DNA of 64,000 nt, taken from assembly GCF_000312045.1 (NCBI RefSeq), contig NZ_HE978634.1, positions 1,162,842-1,226,841 of the forward strand, read 5' to 3'. The position numbers and the translations under genes were made by a program. Shown here one piece after another: positions 27,986 through 38,086 of this stretch. Numbering within the stretch: the stretch's first letter is position 1; each line of letters starts with the position of its first letter. This stretch comes from Noviherbaspirillum massiliense JC206 (GTDB lineage Bacteria > Pseudomonadota > Gammaproteobacteria > Burkholderiales > Burkholderiaceae_D). The notes under the pieces were generated by a model. It did no database searches. It saw nothing but the letters and a program-made list of their open reading frames with translations, and was not told the origin of the DNA.

Positions 27986-28225
27986 TTTGGACTCCGGGTC
28001 GCGCGAGCCCGGTGCATGTTGAAAGGTCATACATCTCTTGTCTGGCTGCAAGCAATGCAGGCAAGCCCCTGCTGTTCCTCCGGGCTTCCACTCCGGAAAA
28101 GACCTCCATCAAAGAGTAGTCGCGGCGGGCCGCGATGCTGATAAATGTCATACGACCTGCTCGCCGGTAATGGTATTTGTTAAAGCTTTCCCGCAAATTT
28201 TCTGCGCATTGCTTGAGGACATGCC

Positions 28226-30541
28226 ATGAGTATCGAGATGACGAACACGGACAAGACCAGGGACGAACAGTTGCGCAGTGCGGCGCTTGAATACCATCGC
28301 AGTCCGACCCGCGGCAAGATCGAAGTCGTTGCCACCAAGGCGCTGTCGAACCAGCGCGACCTGTCGCTTGCCTATTCGCCCGGCGTTGCCTACGCCTGTG
28401 AGGAAATCGCCAGGGATCCGACCACTGCCGCCGAATACACCTCGCGCGCCAACCTGGTCGGCGTGGTTACCAACGGCACCGCGGTGCTCGGCCTCGGCAA
28501 TATCGGGCCACTTGCGGGCAAGCCGGTCATGGAAGGCAAGGGTTGCCTGTTCAAGAAATTCGCCGGCATCGATGTGTTCGACATCGAGCTGGCGGAACAC
28601 GACCCGGACAAGCTGGTGGATGCGATCGCCATGCTGGAGCCGACGGTGGGCGGCATCAACCTGGAAGACATCAAGGCTCCCGAATGCTTTTACATCGAAA
28701 AGCAGTTGCGCGAGCGCATGAACATCCCGGTGTTCCATGACGACCAGCATGGCACGGCAATCATTTCCGCCGCGGCGCTGCTCAACGGCCTGAAAGTGGT
28801 CGGCAAGGAGATCGGCAATGTGAAGGTAGCGGTATCCGGCGCCGGCGCCGCCGCCATTGCCTGCCTCGATACGTTCGTCAGCCTCGGCATCCGCCGCGAA
28901 AACATCTTCGTCACCGACTCGCGGGGCGTGATCTATGCGGGCCGCGAGGCGAACATGGAGGCCAACAAGGCGCGTTATGCGCAGCAGACGGCGGCACGAA
29001 CGCTCGCCGACATCGTCAAGGAAGCCGACGTCTTTCTCGGCTGTTCCACCTCCGGCGTGCTGACGGCCGAGATGGTGAAGACGATGGCCGACAAGCCGAT
29101 CATCCTGGCGCTGGCCAATCCCGAGCCGGAAATCCGGCCGGAGGTGGCAAAGGCGGCGCGCCCGGACTGCATCATCGCGACCGGCCGATCGGATTACCCG
29201 AACCAGGTCAACAATGTGCTGTGCTTTCCCTACATCTTTCGCGGCGCTCTCGATTGCGGCGCGACCAAGATCACGGAAGAGATGAAGCTCGCCTGCGTGA
29301 AGGCGATCGCGGAACTGGCGGAAGTGGAAACCAGCGATGCGGTCGCTGTGGCCTATGCGGGACAGACGCTGAGCTTCGGGCCGGATTACATCATTCCCAA
29401 ACCCTTCGATCAGCGCCTGATCGAAAAGATTGCGCCGGCGGTGGCGAAGGCAGCGCAGGAATCCGGCGTCGCCACGCGGCCGATCGAGAATCTCGAAGCC
29501 TACCGCCAGCAATTGAGCCAGCTGGTCTACCACACCGGCCTGATGATGCGGCCGGTGTTTTCAGCCGCCAAGGCGACACGCCAGCGCGTCGCTTATGCGG
29601 AAGGGGAAGAAGAGCGGGTCCTTCGCGCGGTGCAGACGGTGGTGGACGAAGGCCTTGCCAAGCCCATCCTGATCGGCCGCCCGCACGTGATCGACATGCG
29701 CATCCGGAGAGCCGGCCTGCGGCTGAAGGCCGGCACGGATTTCGAAGTGGTGAACCCCGAGGAAGATCCGCGCTACCGCGCCTATCACGAGGCCTACCAT
29801 GAATTGCGCGGCCGCCATGGCGTCACGCCCGATGTTGCCAAGGCGATGCTGCGCCGTTCGAACACCCTGATCGGCACGATGCTGGTCCACATGGGTGATG
29901 CCGATGCCCTGCTGTGCGGCACGGTGGGCCGCTTCGAGGGCCATCTCGAGCATGTGCGCGACGTGATCGGCCTGGCGCCCGGCGCCCAGGTGTTCGCGGC
30001 GATGAATGCGCTGATGCTGGAAAAGTACACGCTCTTCATTACCGACACCTATGTCAATGATGATCCGACCGCAGAGGAACTGGCGGCCATCACCCGGCTA
30101 GCCGCGGAGGAAATCATGCGCTTCGGGCTGCAGCCGAAAGTGGCTCTGCTGTCTCATTCGATGTTCGGTTCGTCCGACCGCCCGTCGGCGCGCAAGATGC
30201 GCGCGGTGCGCGACATCCTGATGAAGACGGTGCCGCAACTCGAAGTGGAAGGGGAGATGCAGGGCGACGCCGCCCTCGTGGAAGACGTGCGCCGCCATTT
30301 CCTGCCGGGCACCACGCTGGCCGGCAGTGCCAATCTGCTGGTGATGCCTTCGCTCGATGCCGCCAACATCGCCTTCAACCTGCTCAAGATCACAGGCGGA
30401 CAGGGCGTGACGGTCGGGCCGATGCTGCTTGGCGCGGCCAGGCCAGTGCACATCCTGAATCCGGCTGCCACCTCGCGCCGCATCGTCAACATGACGGCGG
30501 TGGCGGTGGCCGATGCCGCGGCCATGCAGGAACGGCAATGA
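28226..30541 (+). CDS. maeB: NADP-dependent malic enzyme with phosphotransacetylase domain
   Basis: 771 residues, the length of MaeB multidomain enzymes. It oxidatively decarboxylates malate to pyruvate and supplies NADPH. The malic domain carries [35 protein letters not shown] (in part) and [20 protein letters not shown] (in part). A NAD(P)-binding glycine motif follows ([15 protein letters not shown]). Residues about 430-770 resemble phosphate acetyltransferase ([32 protein letters not shown]); in known MaeB proteins this part is regulatory, binding acetyl-CoA, rather than catalytic. Monocistronic in appearance. Confidence 0.95.
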   Translation: MSIEMTNTDKTRDEQLRSAALEYHRSPTRGKIEVVATKALSNQRDLSLAYSPGVAYACEEIARDPTTAAEYTSRANLVGVVTNGTAVLGLGNIGPLAGKPVMEGKGCLFKKFAGIDVFDIELAEHDPDKLVDAIAMLEPTVGGINLEDIKAPECFYIEKQLRERMNIPVFHDDQHGTAIISAAALLNGLKVVGKEIGNVKVAVSGAGAAAIACLDTFVSLGIRRENIFVTDSRGVIYAGREANMEANKARYAQQTAARTLADIVKEADVFLGCSTSGVLTAEMVKTMADKPIILALANPEPEIRPEVAKAARPDCIIATGRSDYPNQVNNVLCFPYIFRGALDCGATKITEEMKLACVKAIAELAEVETSDAVAVAYAGQTLSFGPDYIIPKPFDQRLIEKIAPAVAKAAQESGVATRPIENLEAYRQQLSQLVYHTGLMMRPVFSAAKATRQRVAYAEGEEERVLRAVQTVVDEGLAKPILIGRPHVIDMRIRRAGLRLKAGTDFEVVNPEEDPRYRAYHEAYHELRGRHGVTPDVAKAMLRRSNTLIGTMLVHMGDADALLCGTVGRFEGHLEHVRDVIGLAPGAQVFAAMNALMLEKYTLFITDTYVNDDPTAEELAAITRLAAEEIMRFGLQPKVALLSHSMFGSSDRPSARKMRAVRDILMKTVPQLEVEGEMQGDAALVEDVRRHFLPGTTLAGSANLLVMPSLDAANIAFNLLKITGGQGVTVGPMLLGAARPVHILNPAATSRRIVNMTAVAVADAAAMQERQ

Positions 30542-30613
30542 GGGGATGGAAGCGAGTGCGATCAAGCCGCGACCGGCGCGCGGAACCTCTTCCTTAATTG
30601 AGCGACAGGCTAA

Positions 30614-33376
30614 CTAAGAGGCGGCGCTGCGCAGCAAGTCGGCAAGCTCGTCCGCCGGCATCGGGCGGCCGAAGTGATAACCCTGCGCCTCGCAGCAATG
30701 ATGTTCGCGCAGGAAGCTGGCCTGCTCCGGGTGTTCCACGCCTTCCGCAACCACGTTCAGCTTCAGCGCCCGGCCCATTGCGATGATGGCGCCTGCGATT
30801 GCCGCGTCTTCGCTGCTCGTGCTCAAGTCCTGGATGAAGGAGCGGTCGACCTTGAGCGTGTTGATCGGGAAGCGCTTGAGCTGGCTGAGCGAGGAATAGC
30901 CGGTGCCGAAGTCGTCGATCGCGATCGACACGCCCATCGCCTGCACGCCGGACAGGATCCGGGCCGCATCGTCCGGATCGGCCATCACCATGCTTTCGGT
31001 GATTTCGAGTTGCAGCAACTCGGGAGGCAGTCCGCTGCTTTCAAGGGCCCGGGCGAGATCCTCCGTCAGACTGCCATCATTGAACTGGCGGGCCGACAGG
31101 TTGACTGCGACGCACAGCTTCGGCAAGCCCTGGTCCTGCCACGCCTTGTTCTGCGCGCAGGCGGTATCGATCACCCAGCGGCCGATGGGAACGATCAGGC
31201 CGGTTTCCTCCGCAATCGGAATGAATTGTGTCGGCGGCACCATGCCGAGATCCGGATGCATCCAGCGCAGCAGGGCTTCGGCCCCGGTGATGCGGCCGCT
31301 GGCGAGGTCGACCTTCGGCTGGTAATGCAGCAGAAGCTCGCCGCGCGCCAGAGCATGGCGCAGGCTTGACTCGAGTGCCAGCCGCTGGGAGGAATGCAGG
31401 TTGATCCGCGCGGAGTAGAACTGGTAATTGTTCTTGCCCTGGGCCTTGGCTAGGTACATCGCGATGTCGGCATGTTTCATCAGTGTTTGCGCATCCTTGC
31501 CGTCGTCCGGAAACAGACTGATGCCGACGCTTGCGCTTACGTGGTACTCGCGGTGCATGAGCCGCAAGGGTGCCAGCGCTGATTCGATGATCTTGCGCGC
31601 CACGGCGGCGGCATCCCGGGGATCGTCGATGTCTTCCAGCAGGACGACGAATTCGTCTCCACCAAGGCGGGCGACGGTATCGCTGGCCCGCACGCAGGAC
31701 GTGAAACGCCTGGCCGTCTCCTGCAGCAGATGGTCGCCGGCGTCATGCCCGAGGGTGTCATTGATGTTCTTGAAGCGGTCCATGTCGATGAACAGCACTG
31801 CGAGACGGGCGCCGGTGCGCTGCGCGGAGCTCAGGCCGTGCTGCAGGCGCTGGTTGAACAGGATGCGGTTGGGCAGGCCGGTGAGGCTGTCGTAATAGGC
31901 GAGATAGTGGACTCTTTCCTCGGCCTCCTTGCGTCGGCAGAACTCGCCGATCTGGATGCCGATCGAGGATGCCGTGTCGATCAGGATGTCGTCGGGCTGA
32001 CGGATATTGCGGCTGAAGAATTCGATCGCACCGATGACTTCCTGCCCGGCCAGGATGGGAAAGGCGAACACCGAGTGCAAGCCGTGGCGCCGCGCCTGCT
32101 GGACGCGGGTACAGGCGGAAACGTCGGGCTTGCCGATGTCGTCCACCCACACCGGTTTGCGGCTGGTCCAGAGCCGGGTGAGATGCCCATCCCGCTGCGG
32201 GTGCATGTGCTGTACGAAGATCACCTTCTCCCGGGTGCGCTGCAGGAATTCCTCGGCATCCAGATGCGCAGCCTTCCAGATGGCACGGCAGCGCACCGAT
32301 TGCGTCCGACTGTCGAGGCTCCAGTAGCCGCCGTAGTCCCAGCCGAGCGTCTTGCAGATGGTCCGAATGAGTTCCGGCATGGTCTGTTCGGGCGCGGCGG
32401 AATCGGCCAGCAGGCGTGTCACGCTGTGCTGCATGGCCTGCCGCGTTTCCAGTTGCTTGCGTTCGCAGAACAGGCCGATCTGGCTGCCGATGGCGCGCAG
32501 GCTCTGGAGCAGGGCGGGGTCCGGGTGGCAGAATTCGCGGCTGTAGAACTCCATCACCCCGAGCACATTCTCATCCAGCAGGATGGGAAAGGCGAATGCG
32601 GTGCGTAGTCCGGCGCGCGCAGCCGCCGAGGCCCGGATGTAACTCACGTCACGCGTGACATCCGCCATCCACAGCGGCTCGCGCGCCAGCCACGCACGCC
32701 GGATCACGCCCCCGCCTTCGACTGACATCATGTTTTCATGCGCGGGCTCGCAACGCAGCGAGGCTTCGATGAAATCCTTCACATCGATACCTGGCACATG
32801 CCAGGTATGCGTTTGCTGCAGGCGCACGCTCTGCTTGTCCACCCCCCAGTGCGCGCCATAATCCCAGTCGAGCGCGCGGCAGATGGTTTCGAGGATTTTC
32901 GGCATCGCTTCCTCGACGGTGCGCGATTCGGCCAGGAGGCGCGTGACAGCATGTTCCATCGCTTCCCGCTGCTGGGCCAGGCGGCGCTCGGTGATGTCAG
33001 TGCCGATGCCGCGATAGCCCTTGAACTCGCCGCGCGCATCGTACATTGGTGCGCCGCTGATGCTGGTGACGCAGAGGCGGCCTTCGCTGTCCCGGCGCTT
33101 GAGCACCAGATTCCGGAACGGCTGGCGGGCGCGCAGCTGGGCCCGATGCTTTTCCCACTGTTCCTCGGTCACGCCGACATAGGGCAATTCCCAGCGCGTC
33201 TTGCCCAGGCTCTCCTCGGGCGGAAAACGCGACTTCTGGGGGGCGTTGCATGCGACCAGGGTGAAACGGAAATCGACGTCCTGCTCCCAATACCAGTCGG
33301 AAGAGAATTCGAACAGGAAATTGAGCCGCTCCTCGGCCTGGCTGAGTTTCTCTTCCAGCTGTCTGTCGACGGTCAT
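30614..33376 (-). CDS. Cyclic-di-GMP signalling protein: PAS-GAF-GAF-GGDEF-EAL
   Basis: 920 residues; ATG 33376 is preferred over 33403 because GGGAGACGTTGC lies before it. Domain order: PAS about 15-130 (FSSDWYWEQDVDFRFTLV), two tandem GAF domains (about 140-310 and 320-480) that are clearly copies of each other, then GGDEF (RLGGDEFVVLLED, intact A-site), and EAL (GAEALLRWMHP, ITESMVMAD, IDDFGTGYSSLSQLK, VAEGVEH, all intact). Both cyclase and phosphodiesterase chemistries look possible, with the sensory domains choosing. No membrane segment, so cytoplasmic. Single gene with its own promoter. Confidence 0.93.
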   Translation of the reverse strand: MTVDRQLEEKLSQAEERLNFLFEFSSDWYWEQDVDFRFTLVACNAPQKSRFPPEESLGKTRWELPYVGVTEEQWEKHRAQLRARQPFRNLVLKRRDSEGRLCVTSISGAPMYDARGEFKGYRGIGTDITERRLAQQREAMEHAVTRLLAESRTVEEAMPKILETICRALDWDYGAHWGVDKQSVRLQQTHTWHVPGIDVKDFIEASLRCEPAHENMMSVEGGGVIRRAWLAREPLWMADVTRDVSYIRASAAARAGLRTAFAFPILLDENVLGVMEFYSREFCHPDPALLQSLRAIGSQIGLFCERKQLETRQAMQHSVTRLLADSAAPEQTMPELIRTICKTLGWDYGGYWSLDSRTQSVRCRAIWKAAHLDAEEFLQRTREKVIFVQHMHPQRDGHLTRLWTSRKPVWVDDIGKPDVSACTRVQQARRHGLHSVFAFPILAGQEVIGAIEFFSRNIRQPDDILIDTASSIGIQIGEFCRRKEAEERVHYLAYYDSLTGLPNRILFNQRLQHGLSSAQRTGARLAVLFIDMDRFKNINDTLGHDAGDHLLQETARRFTSCVRASDTVARLGGDEFVVLLEDIDDPRDAAAVARKIIESALAPLRLMHREYHVSASVGISLFPDDGKDAQTLMKHADIAMYLAKAQGKNNYQFYSARINLHSSQRLALESSLRHALARGELLLHYQPKVDLASGRITGAEALLRWMHPDLGMVPPTQFIPIAEETGLIVPIGRWVIDTACAQNKAWQDQGLPKLCVAVNLSARQFNDGSLTEDLARALESSGLPPELLQLEITESMVMADPDDAARILSGVQAMGVSIAIDDFGTGYSSLSQLKRFPINTLKVDRSFIQDLSTSSEDAAIAGAIIAMGRALKLNVVAEGVEHPEQASFLREHHCCEAQGYHFGRPMPADELADLLRSAAS

Positions 33377-33448
33377 GCAACGTCTCCCCATCTCTTTGTG
33401 CAAGGCCTCGTTTTTCTTGGTTCTGAAACATGGGCGCTCTTTTGCTTA

Positions 33449-33477
33449 TATATAAACATTTCCGTACGGCAATTCAA
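33449..33477 (-). promoter_or_regulatory. Probable promoter of the GGDEF-EAL gene
   Basis: Minus-strand TTGAAT (33477-33472), a 17-bp spacer and TATATA (33454-33449), about 73 bp upstream of the start codon at 33376. Confidence 0.6.
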
Positions 33478-33573
33478 AGCCTATTAACACATTGTTGCTT
33501 CTTCACGTAACTCTCGGTCGGAAAAGCACAAGCGGAATGGACAGGACGCTTTTTTTGTTGTAGCAAAGTGAAC

Positions 33574-33608
33574 AATATTAAGAATCATTATCATTTAAGT
33601 GCTATACT
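33574..33608 (+). promoter_or_regulatory. Fur box and extended -10 promoter of feoA
   Basis: AATATTAAGAATCATTATC (33574-33592) matches the 19-bp Fur consensus GATAATGATAATCATTATC at 15 positions. It is followed by TGCTATACT (33600-33608), an extended -10 element. Fur would sit on the -35 region and block the promoter when iron is plentiful. Confidence 0.8.
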
Positions 33609-33662
33609 TTTCTTTGGGATAAAACCGAAACGCATGTGCTTAACCCGACTGAAAGGCGAACG

Positions 33663-33956
33663 ATGGGAGTGAAATCGACTGGAGCAAACATCCCGGACTC
33701 GATTCGGCATCTCGCTCTGCTGAAGAAAGGCGAATGCGCCACCGTGATCGGCCTTGCTGCGACGGAGGGCCAGGAGCAGGCAGCGATGAAGACCCGTCTG
33801 CTGGAGCTCGGTTTCGCGCCGGGGGAAAAAATTCGGGTGGTGGCAGAAGCCTTCCCGCGCCGCGACCCGATCGCGGTACGCCTGGGGAACACCACTTTCG
33901 CCTTGCGCCGCCATGAAGCGGCCTTGGTCCAGGTCGCCGACGACCTTGCCGCTTGA
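33663..33956 (+). CDS. feoA: Ferrous iron transport protein A
   Basis: 97 residues from MGVKSTGANIPDSIRHL, with AAAGGCGAACG before ATG 33663. SH3-like FeoA domain: LALLKKGECATVIGL, MKTRLLELGFAPGEKIRVVAEA (in part) and DPIAVRLGNTTFALRRHEA. It supports FeoB in cytoplasmic-membrane Fe2+ import. It lies 7 bp upstream of feoB and shares the Fur-controlled promoter. Confidence 0.92.
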   Translation: MGVKSTGANIPDSIRHLALLKKGECATVIGLAATEGQEQAAMKTRLLELGFAPGEKIRVVAEAFPRRDPIAVRLGNTTFALRRHEAALVQVADDLAA

Positions 33957-33963
33957 ACCGTCC

Positions 33964-35844
33964 ATGAACACATCCAGACCCTTGCGTCTCGCGCTGGTTG
34001 GCAATCCCAACTGCGGCAAGACTGCCTTGTTCAACCGCCTCACCGGCGCCCGTCAAAAAGTTGCCAACTATGCCGGCGTGACCGTCGAGCGCAAGGAAGG
34101 CCAGTTCGTATCGACGTCCGGCCGCGCTTACCAGATTCTCGATCTGCCGGGTGCCTACAGCCTGAATGCGATGACGCCGGACGAGGCGATCACCCGCGAT
34201 GTGCTGATCGGCAGCCGGCGCGATGAAATGCCGCCGGACGTGATCGTGCTGGTTGCCGATGCGACCAACCTGCGCCTGAATCTTCGTCTGGTGCTGGAAA
34301 TCCTGCGCCTCAATCGTCCTACGGTGCTGGCTCTCAACATGATGGATGTCGCCCGCAAGCGTGGCCTCATCATCGATACCGCCCGCCTGCAGGCCGAGCT
34401 CGGTATCCCGGTCATCGAAACCGTCGCCATCAAGTCCGGTGGCGGAGCCGCGCTGGTCGCGCAGCTCGACGCGATGGAGATGGCTGGTCAGGGGAACGCA
34501 ACGGCACGGGGTGCGGCAGATTTCAATGAAACCAACGCCACGTCGCTGGAAGCAACCCAGCGCGAGGTGCGCCGCATTCTGGACGCGGTCATCACGCAGG
34601 AAGGCAAGGGGCAGGAGCTCGAAGACAAGGTCGATGCCGTCGTGCTGCACCCGGTATTCGGCTACGTGATCCTCGCCGCGCTGCTGTTCCTGATCTTCCA
34701 GGCGGTTTTCAGCTGGTCGGAAGTCCCGATGGGACTGATCGAGAACGCCGTGAAATGGCTCGGCAACACGGTGCAGAGTGTCATGCCTGATGGCGTGCTG
34801 CGCAGCCTCCTGGTCGACGGCATCATCGCCGGCGCGGGCAGCGTGCTGGTATTCCTGCCGCAGATCCTGATCCTGTTCCTGTTCATCCTGGCGCTCGAGG
34901 AATCGGGCTACCTGCCGCGTGCGGCCTTCCTGCTCGATCGCCTGATGGGCAGTGTCGGACTCTCGGGCCGCGCATTCATTCCGCTGCTGTCGAGCTTCGC
35001 CTGCGCCGTCCCCGGCATCATGGCCACCCGCACCATTCAGAATCCGCGTGACCGGCTGGCGACCATCATGATCGCGCCGCTCATGACCTGCTCCGCGCGG
35101 CTGCCGGTGTATGCCCTGATCATCGGGGCCTTCATCCCGGAGCGCTCGGTCGGCATCTTCAACCTGCAGGGGCTGGTGCTGTTTACTCTGTATGTTGCCG
35201 GCATCGTGTCCGCCATGCTGGTGGCCTATGTCTTCAAGCGTACCTTGGCCAAGGGTCAGTACCAGCCGCTGATGCTTGAATTGCCGAACTACCACTGGCC
35301 GAGTCCACGCAACCTTGCCCTCGGACTGTGGGAGCGTGCAAAAGTCTTCATTACCCGGGTCGGCACGATCATTCTCGCAATGATGATCCTGCTCTGGTTC
35401 CTGTCGACCTTCCCGTCGCCTCCGCCAGGCGCCACGGGCCCGGCCATCGAGTACAGCTTCGCGGGTCATCTCGGACGGATGTTGCAAACCGTGTTCGCGC
35501 CGATCGGCTTCAACTGGCAAATCTCGATCGCCCTGGTTCCCGGCCTGGCTGCTCGTGAAGTGGCGGTAGGTGCACTCGGCACGGTGTACGCGCTCTCGGC
35601 CGCGACCGAGGATCAGCTTGCGACCACTTTGACGCCCATGATCGCCGCGACCTGGAGCCTGCCGACCGCCTTGTCGCTGCTCGCCTGGTACGTGTTCGCG
35701 CCGCAGTGCATTTCGACGCTTTCCATCGTCAGGCGGGAGACCAATTCCTGGAAGCCGGTACTGGCAATGGTGGTGTATATGTTCACGCTGGCGTACCTGG
35801 CTTCACTGGCAACCTACCAGATCAGCCGGCTGCTGCTTGGCTAG
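33964..35844 (+). CDS. feoB: Ferrous iron transport protein B
   Basis: 626 residues, at the short end for FeoB. The N-terminal GTPase has G1 (VGNPNCGKTALFNRLTG), the G2 Thr in NYAGVTVE, G3 (DLPGAYSL) and G4 (ALNMMDVA). After a helical spacer come two Gate domains: ALEESGYLPRAAFLLDRLM and SFACAVPGIMATRTI with its conserved Cys, then MTCSARLPVYALIIGAF, and near the end RETNSWKPVLAMVVYMF. It imports Fe2+ across the inner membrane. Middle gene of the feoA-feoB-Cys-rich operon. Confidence 0.95.
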   Translation: MNTSRPLRLALVGNPNCGKTALFNRLTGARQKVANYAGVTVERKEGQFVSTSGRAYQILDLPGAYSLNAMTPDEAITRDVLIGSRRDEMPPDVIVLVADATNLRLNLRLVLEILRLNRPTVLALNMMDVARKRGLIIDTARLQAELGIPVIETVAIKSGGGAALVAQLDAMEMAGQGNATARGAADFNETNATSLEATQREVRRILDAVITQEGKGQELEDKVDAVVLHPVFGYVILAALLFLIFQAVFSWSEVPMGLIENAVKWLGNTVQSVMPDGVLRSLLVDGIIAGAGSVLVFLPQILILFLFILALEESGYLPRAAFLLDRLMGSVGLSGRAFIPLLSSFACAVPGIMATRTIQNPRDRLATIMIAPLMTCSARLPVYALIIGAFIPERSVGIFNLQGLVLFTLYVAGIVSAMLVAYVFKRTLAKGQYQPLMLELPNYHWPSPRNLALGLWERAKVFITRVGTIILAMMILLWFLSTFPSPPPGATGPAIEYSFAGHLGRMLQTVFAPIGFNWQISIALVPGLAAREVAVGALGTVYALSAATEDQLATTLTPMIAATWSLPTALSLLAWYVFAPQCISTLSIVRRETNSWKPVLAMVVYMFTLAYLASLATYQISRLLLG

Positions 35845-35851
35845 GAGGAGC

Positions 35852-36142
35852 ATGATGCAGGAAGTAATCGTTGGAATCATCGTCGCCTTTGCCGCCTTTG
35901 CGGTGGCAAGGCGCTATGCCCCGGCTCCCGTCAGGCAGGCTCTGAACGGCTGGACAGCTCGCAGCGCGCGGCGCATTGGTCTTGGCCGCCTCGCCGAGAA
36001 AATCGAGGCGAAGGCTGGCGGCAGTGCGGGATGTGGCGACGGCTGCGGCACATGCGGTGGTTGCGGTACTGCCAATTCTGCTTCGTCTGCCAGGCAGTTC
36101 AGCATCTCCCCGGAAGCCCTGAAGCGGACTGCACGGCGCTAG
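35852..36142 (+). CDS. FeoB-associated Cys-rich membrane protein
   Basis: 96 residues with AGGAGGAGC immediately before ATG 35852 and 7 bp after feoB. One N-terminal membrane helix (VIVGIIVAFAAFAVA) is followed by a basic stretch and a cysteine cluster CGDGCGTCGGCG. This fits the small proteins found in place of FeoC at the end of feo operons. The cysteines could bind iron or an iron-sulphur cluster on the cytoplasmic face, which is inference. Confidence 0.75.
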   Translation: MMQEVIVGIIVAFAAFAVARRYAPAPVRQALNGWTARSARRIGLGRLAEKIEAKAGGSAGCGDGCGTCGGCGTANSASSARQFSISPEALKRTARR

Positions 36143-36659
36143 GCTCTGCCTGCAACGCTGCTGTGCGGCGTCACTTTCGACTTGCGGTGCTTGGCGTCTC
36201 CCCAAGTTGTCCAGTACGCGTATTCTCCTTGGCCACCATCAAGGCCATTCGCTGCGCTTGTCAAACAGAGTCTTCCCATCGCATCCGGCCTGACTCGCAG
36301 AATTGCAACCGTACGGAAGCGGGACCGGACCTGGAAACAGGTGGCACGCCCGTTCATGGCCAGAGCGAATGTCAATTTGCAATGGGGAAGTAGGGTGCGC
36401 CGTGCGCACCAAGCAATCCCGGTGCGCACGGCGCACCCTACTTTCTTTCCCTTTCCAGCTCGTGGAACTCGCTATAGCGGCAGGAACACGCTTGCGGGAA
36501 GTGTCAGTGGATCGTGAGCTTGCCGAAGGTGTCGGCATCGCCGCATGGCAGACCAGGCCGGAAGCATGAGTTCTTCACGACCGCTGGCGCGCGACATAGT
36601 TGATTGTTCGCGCGCCAGCCAGGTCCGGTGACTTTATTCGATGCGATGCCGACGCCGCG
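36143..36659. other. Intergenic region with a long inverted repeat
   Basis: 517 bp between the convergent feo operon and PepSY gene. ORFs here are short and cross the repeat on both strands; none has a ribosome binding site that convinces me. The repeat is listed separately. Confidence 0.45.
36388..36443. repeat. Perfect 23-bp inverted repeat (GGGTGCGCCGTGCGCACC type)
   Basis: The left arm 36388-36410 and right arm 36421-36443 are exact reverse complements around a 10-nt loop. The core TAGGGTGCGCCGTGCGCACC resembles a dispersed palindromic element met in many proteobacterial intergenic regions. It is placed between two convergent genes. Confidence 0.85.
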
Positions 36660-37355
36660 TCACATCGCTTGCATGGCCAGGATAACCGTCGCCGCAAGCC
36701 CTGCGAAACCGATACCGGCACCCAGCATCCGGCGCCGGTTCATCATTGCCCACAGCAGCACGCCGGTAATCGACAGCAGGATGATGCTGCCGGCCAGGGT
36801 ATCGACCAGAAGAATCCAGGCAATGCTTCCGCCCACACCCTTGTGAAGATTGTTCAGCGTCGCGAACACATTGTTGTCGCTGCGCTTGACGCTGACAAAA
36901 TTGTTGCCGACCCAGTATTCCACCTGTGCGTTCATCCGCGCCGAACTGAACATTGCGGACCAGCGCGCCGGCTGCTTCAGCGACTTGTCGCCCCAGGCAA
37001 CCGGACGGGCAGGTTCGCTGCGCACGCGTGAAGCCGGGCGATCGAAGCCAAGTTCGCGCTGCAGCCATTCGACCATTTCGGTTGCATCGGCGGGCGTCGG
37101 ATCCGGCAGAGGCAGCTGCAGAGTCGATTCCTGGGCATGCGCGGCCGGAATCTTCATGACGGCGCGGTGATTGAGCAGGACGCCCGTGCTGCCGAACAGC
37201 AGACCCAGCACGGCGCCCCAGAGGCCGATCCAGCCGTGCATCTTGCGCAACCATTTCAAAAAAATGGCGCGGCGGGAACGCTTGTTGTCGGCCGCACGTT
37301 CGGCCGGCATTGTTTCGCGTTCAGGGTAAAGTGCATCGCGTTGGGTAAGGTTCAT
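36660..37355 (-). CDS. PepSY-associated membrane protein
   Basis: 231 residues with three membrane segments: IGLWGAVLGLLFGSTGVLL, IAWILLVDTLAGSIILLSI and GAGIGFAGLAATVILAM. The N-terminal HGWIGLWGAVLGLLFGSTG and the sequence NNLHKGVGGSIAWILLVDTLAGSII (in part) match PepSY_TM proteins, which often accompany siderophore receptors and may act in reduction or release of periplasmic iron. It is the last gene of the cluster, 25 bp after piuC. The start MNLTQRDALYPERETM has only a weak ribosome binding site. Confidence 0.85.
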   Translation of the reverse strand: MNLTQRDALYPERETMPAERAADNKRSRRAIFLKWLRKMHGWIGLWGAVLGLLFGSTGVLLNHRAVMKIPAAHAQESTLQLPLPDPTPADATEMVEWLQRELGFDRPASRVRSEPARPVAWGDKSLKQPARWSAMFSSARMNAQVEYWVGNNFVSVKRSDNNVFATLNNLHKGVGGSIAWILLVDTLAGSIILLSITGVLLWAMMNRRRMLGAGIGFAGLAATVILAMQAM

Positions 37356-37380
37356 ATTGTTTGGATTTTCTGGAAATTGA

Positions 37381-38067
37381 TCATGGCTTGCTCCACATTC
37401 GCAGCAGGTTGTGATAGCAGCCGGTCAAATGAACGCGCGCCGCTTCGTCTGCATTGCTTGCGGTAAGGCGCTGAATCGCGGTGTCGAGTTCGAACAGCAG
37501 CGTGCGCTGGGCATCGTCGGCCACCAGGCTCTGCACCCAGAAGAAGCTCGCAAGGCGGGTGCCGCGCGTGACCGGTGCTACCCGGTGCAGACTGGTCGCG
37601 GGATAGACCACCATGTCGCCGGCGGCGAGCTTTACCGAATGCGCGCCGTAGGTGTCTTCGACCAGCAGTTCGCCGCCGTCGTATTCTTCCGGCGCAGCCA
37701 GAAACAGGGTTGCCGACACATCGGTGCGGATTTTTTCTCCCGTGCCCGGAATGAGCCGCACGGCGCCATCGACATGACTGCCGAAATGCATGCCGCCTTC
37801 GTAACGATTGAACATCGGCGGATATACGCGGTTCGGTAGCGTGGCGCTGATGAACAGGGGGTTGCGCTCGAGCGCAGCCAGGATCATGTCACCGAGTTCC
37901 CGCGCAAGCGGGCTGTTCTCGGCGATCTGCATGTTGCGCTTGACGCTCGCCCCCTGGTGGCCTGCGGTCATGCGGCCGTCAACCCATGCCTCGCCGGCGG
38001 TATCGAGCTTGCGGCGCATGAATTGCACCTGTTCGGGATTCAATACCTGTGGAATGTGCAAGAGCAT
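37381..38067 (-). CDS. piuC: Fe(II)/2-oxoglutarate-dependent PKHD-type hydroxylase
   Basis: 228 residues, the normal PiuC/YbiX length. The 2-His-1-Asp iron site is in [11 protein letters not shown] and [13 protein letters not shown]; the Arg of the last motif binds 2-oxoglutarate. Genes of this family lie next to TonB-dependent siderophore receptors; the substrate is unproven. It starts 19 bp after the receptor's stop on the same strand. Confidence 0.92.
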   Translation of the reverse strand: MLLHIPQVLNPEQVQFMRRKLDTAGEAWVDGRMTAGHQGASVKRNMQIAENSPLARELGDMILAALERNPLFISATLPNRVYPPMFNRYEGGMHFGSHVDGAVRLIPGTGEKIRTDVSATLFLAAPEEYDGGELLVEDTYGAHSVKLAAGDMVVYPATSLHRVAPVTRGTRLASFFWVQSLVADDAQRTLLFELDTAIQRLTASNADEAARVHLTGCYHNLLRMWSKP

Positions 38068-38086
38068 GGGATGCGACCTTTCAGTT

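Noticed and set aside
36143-36569. Short ORFs across the inverted repeat
   Set aside because: They exist on both strands because the palindrome reads the same way (GCAVRTK-like peptides); there is no ribosome binding site.
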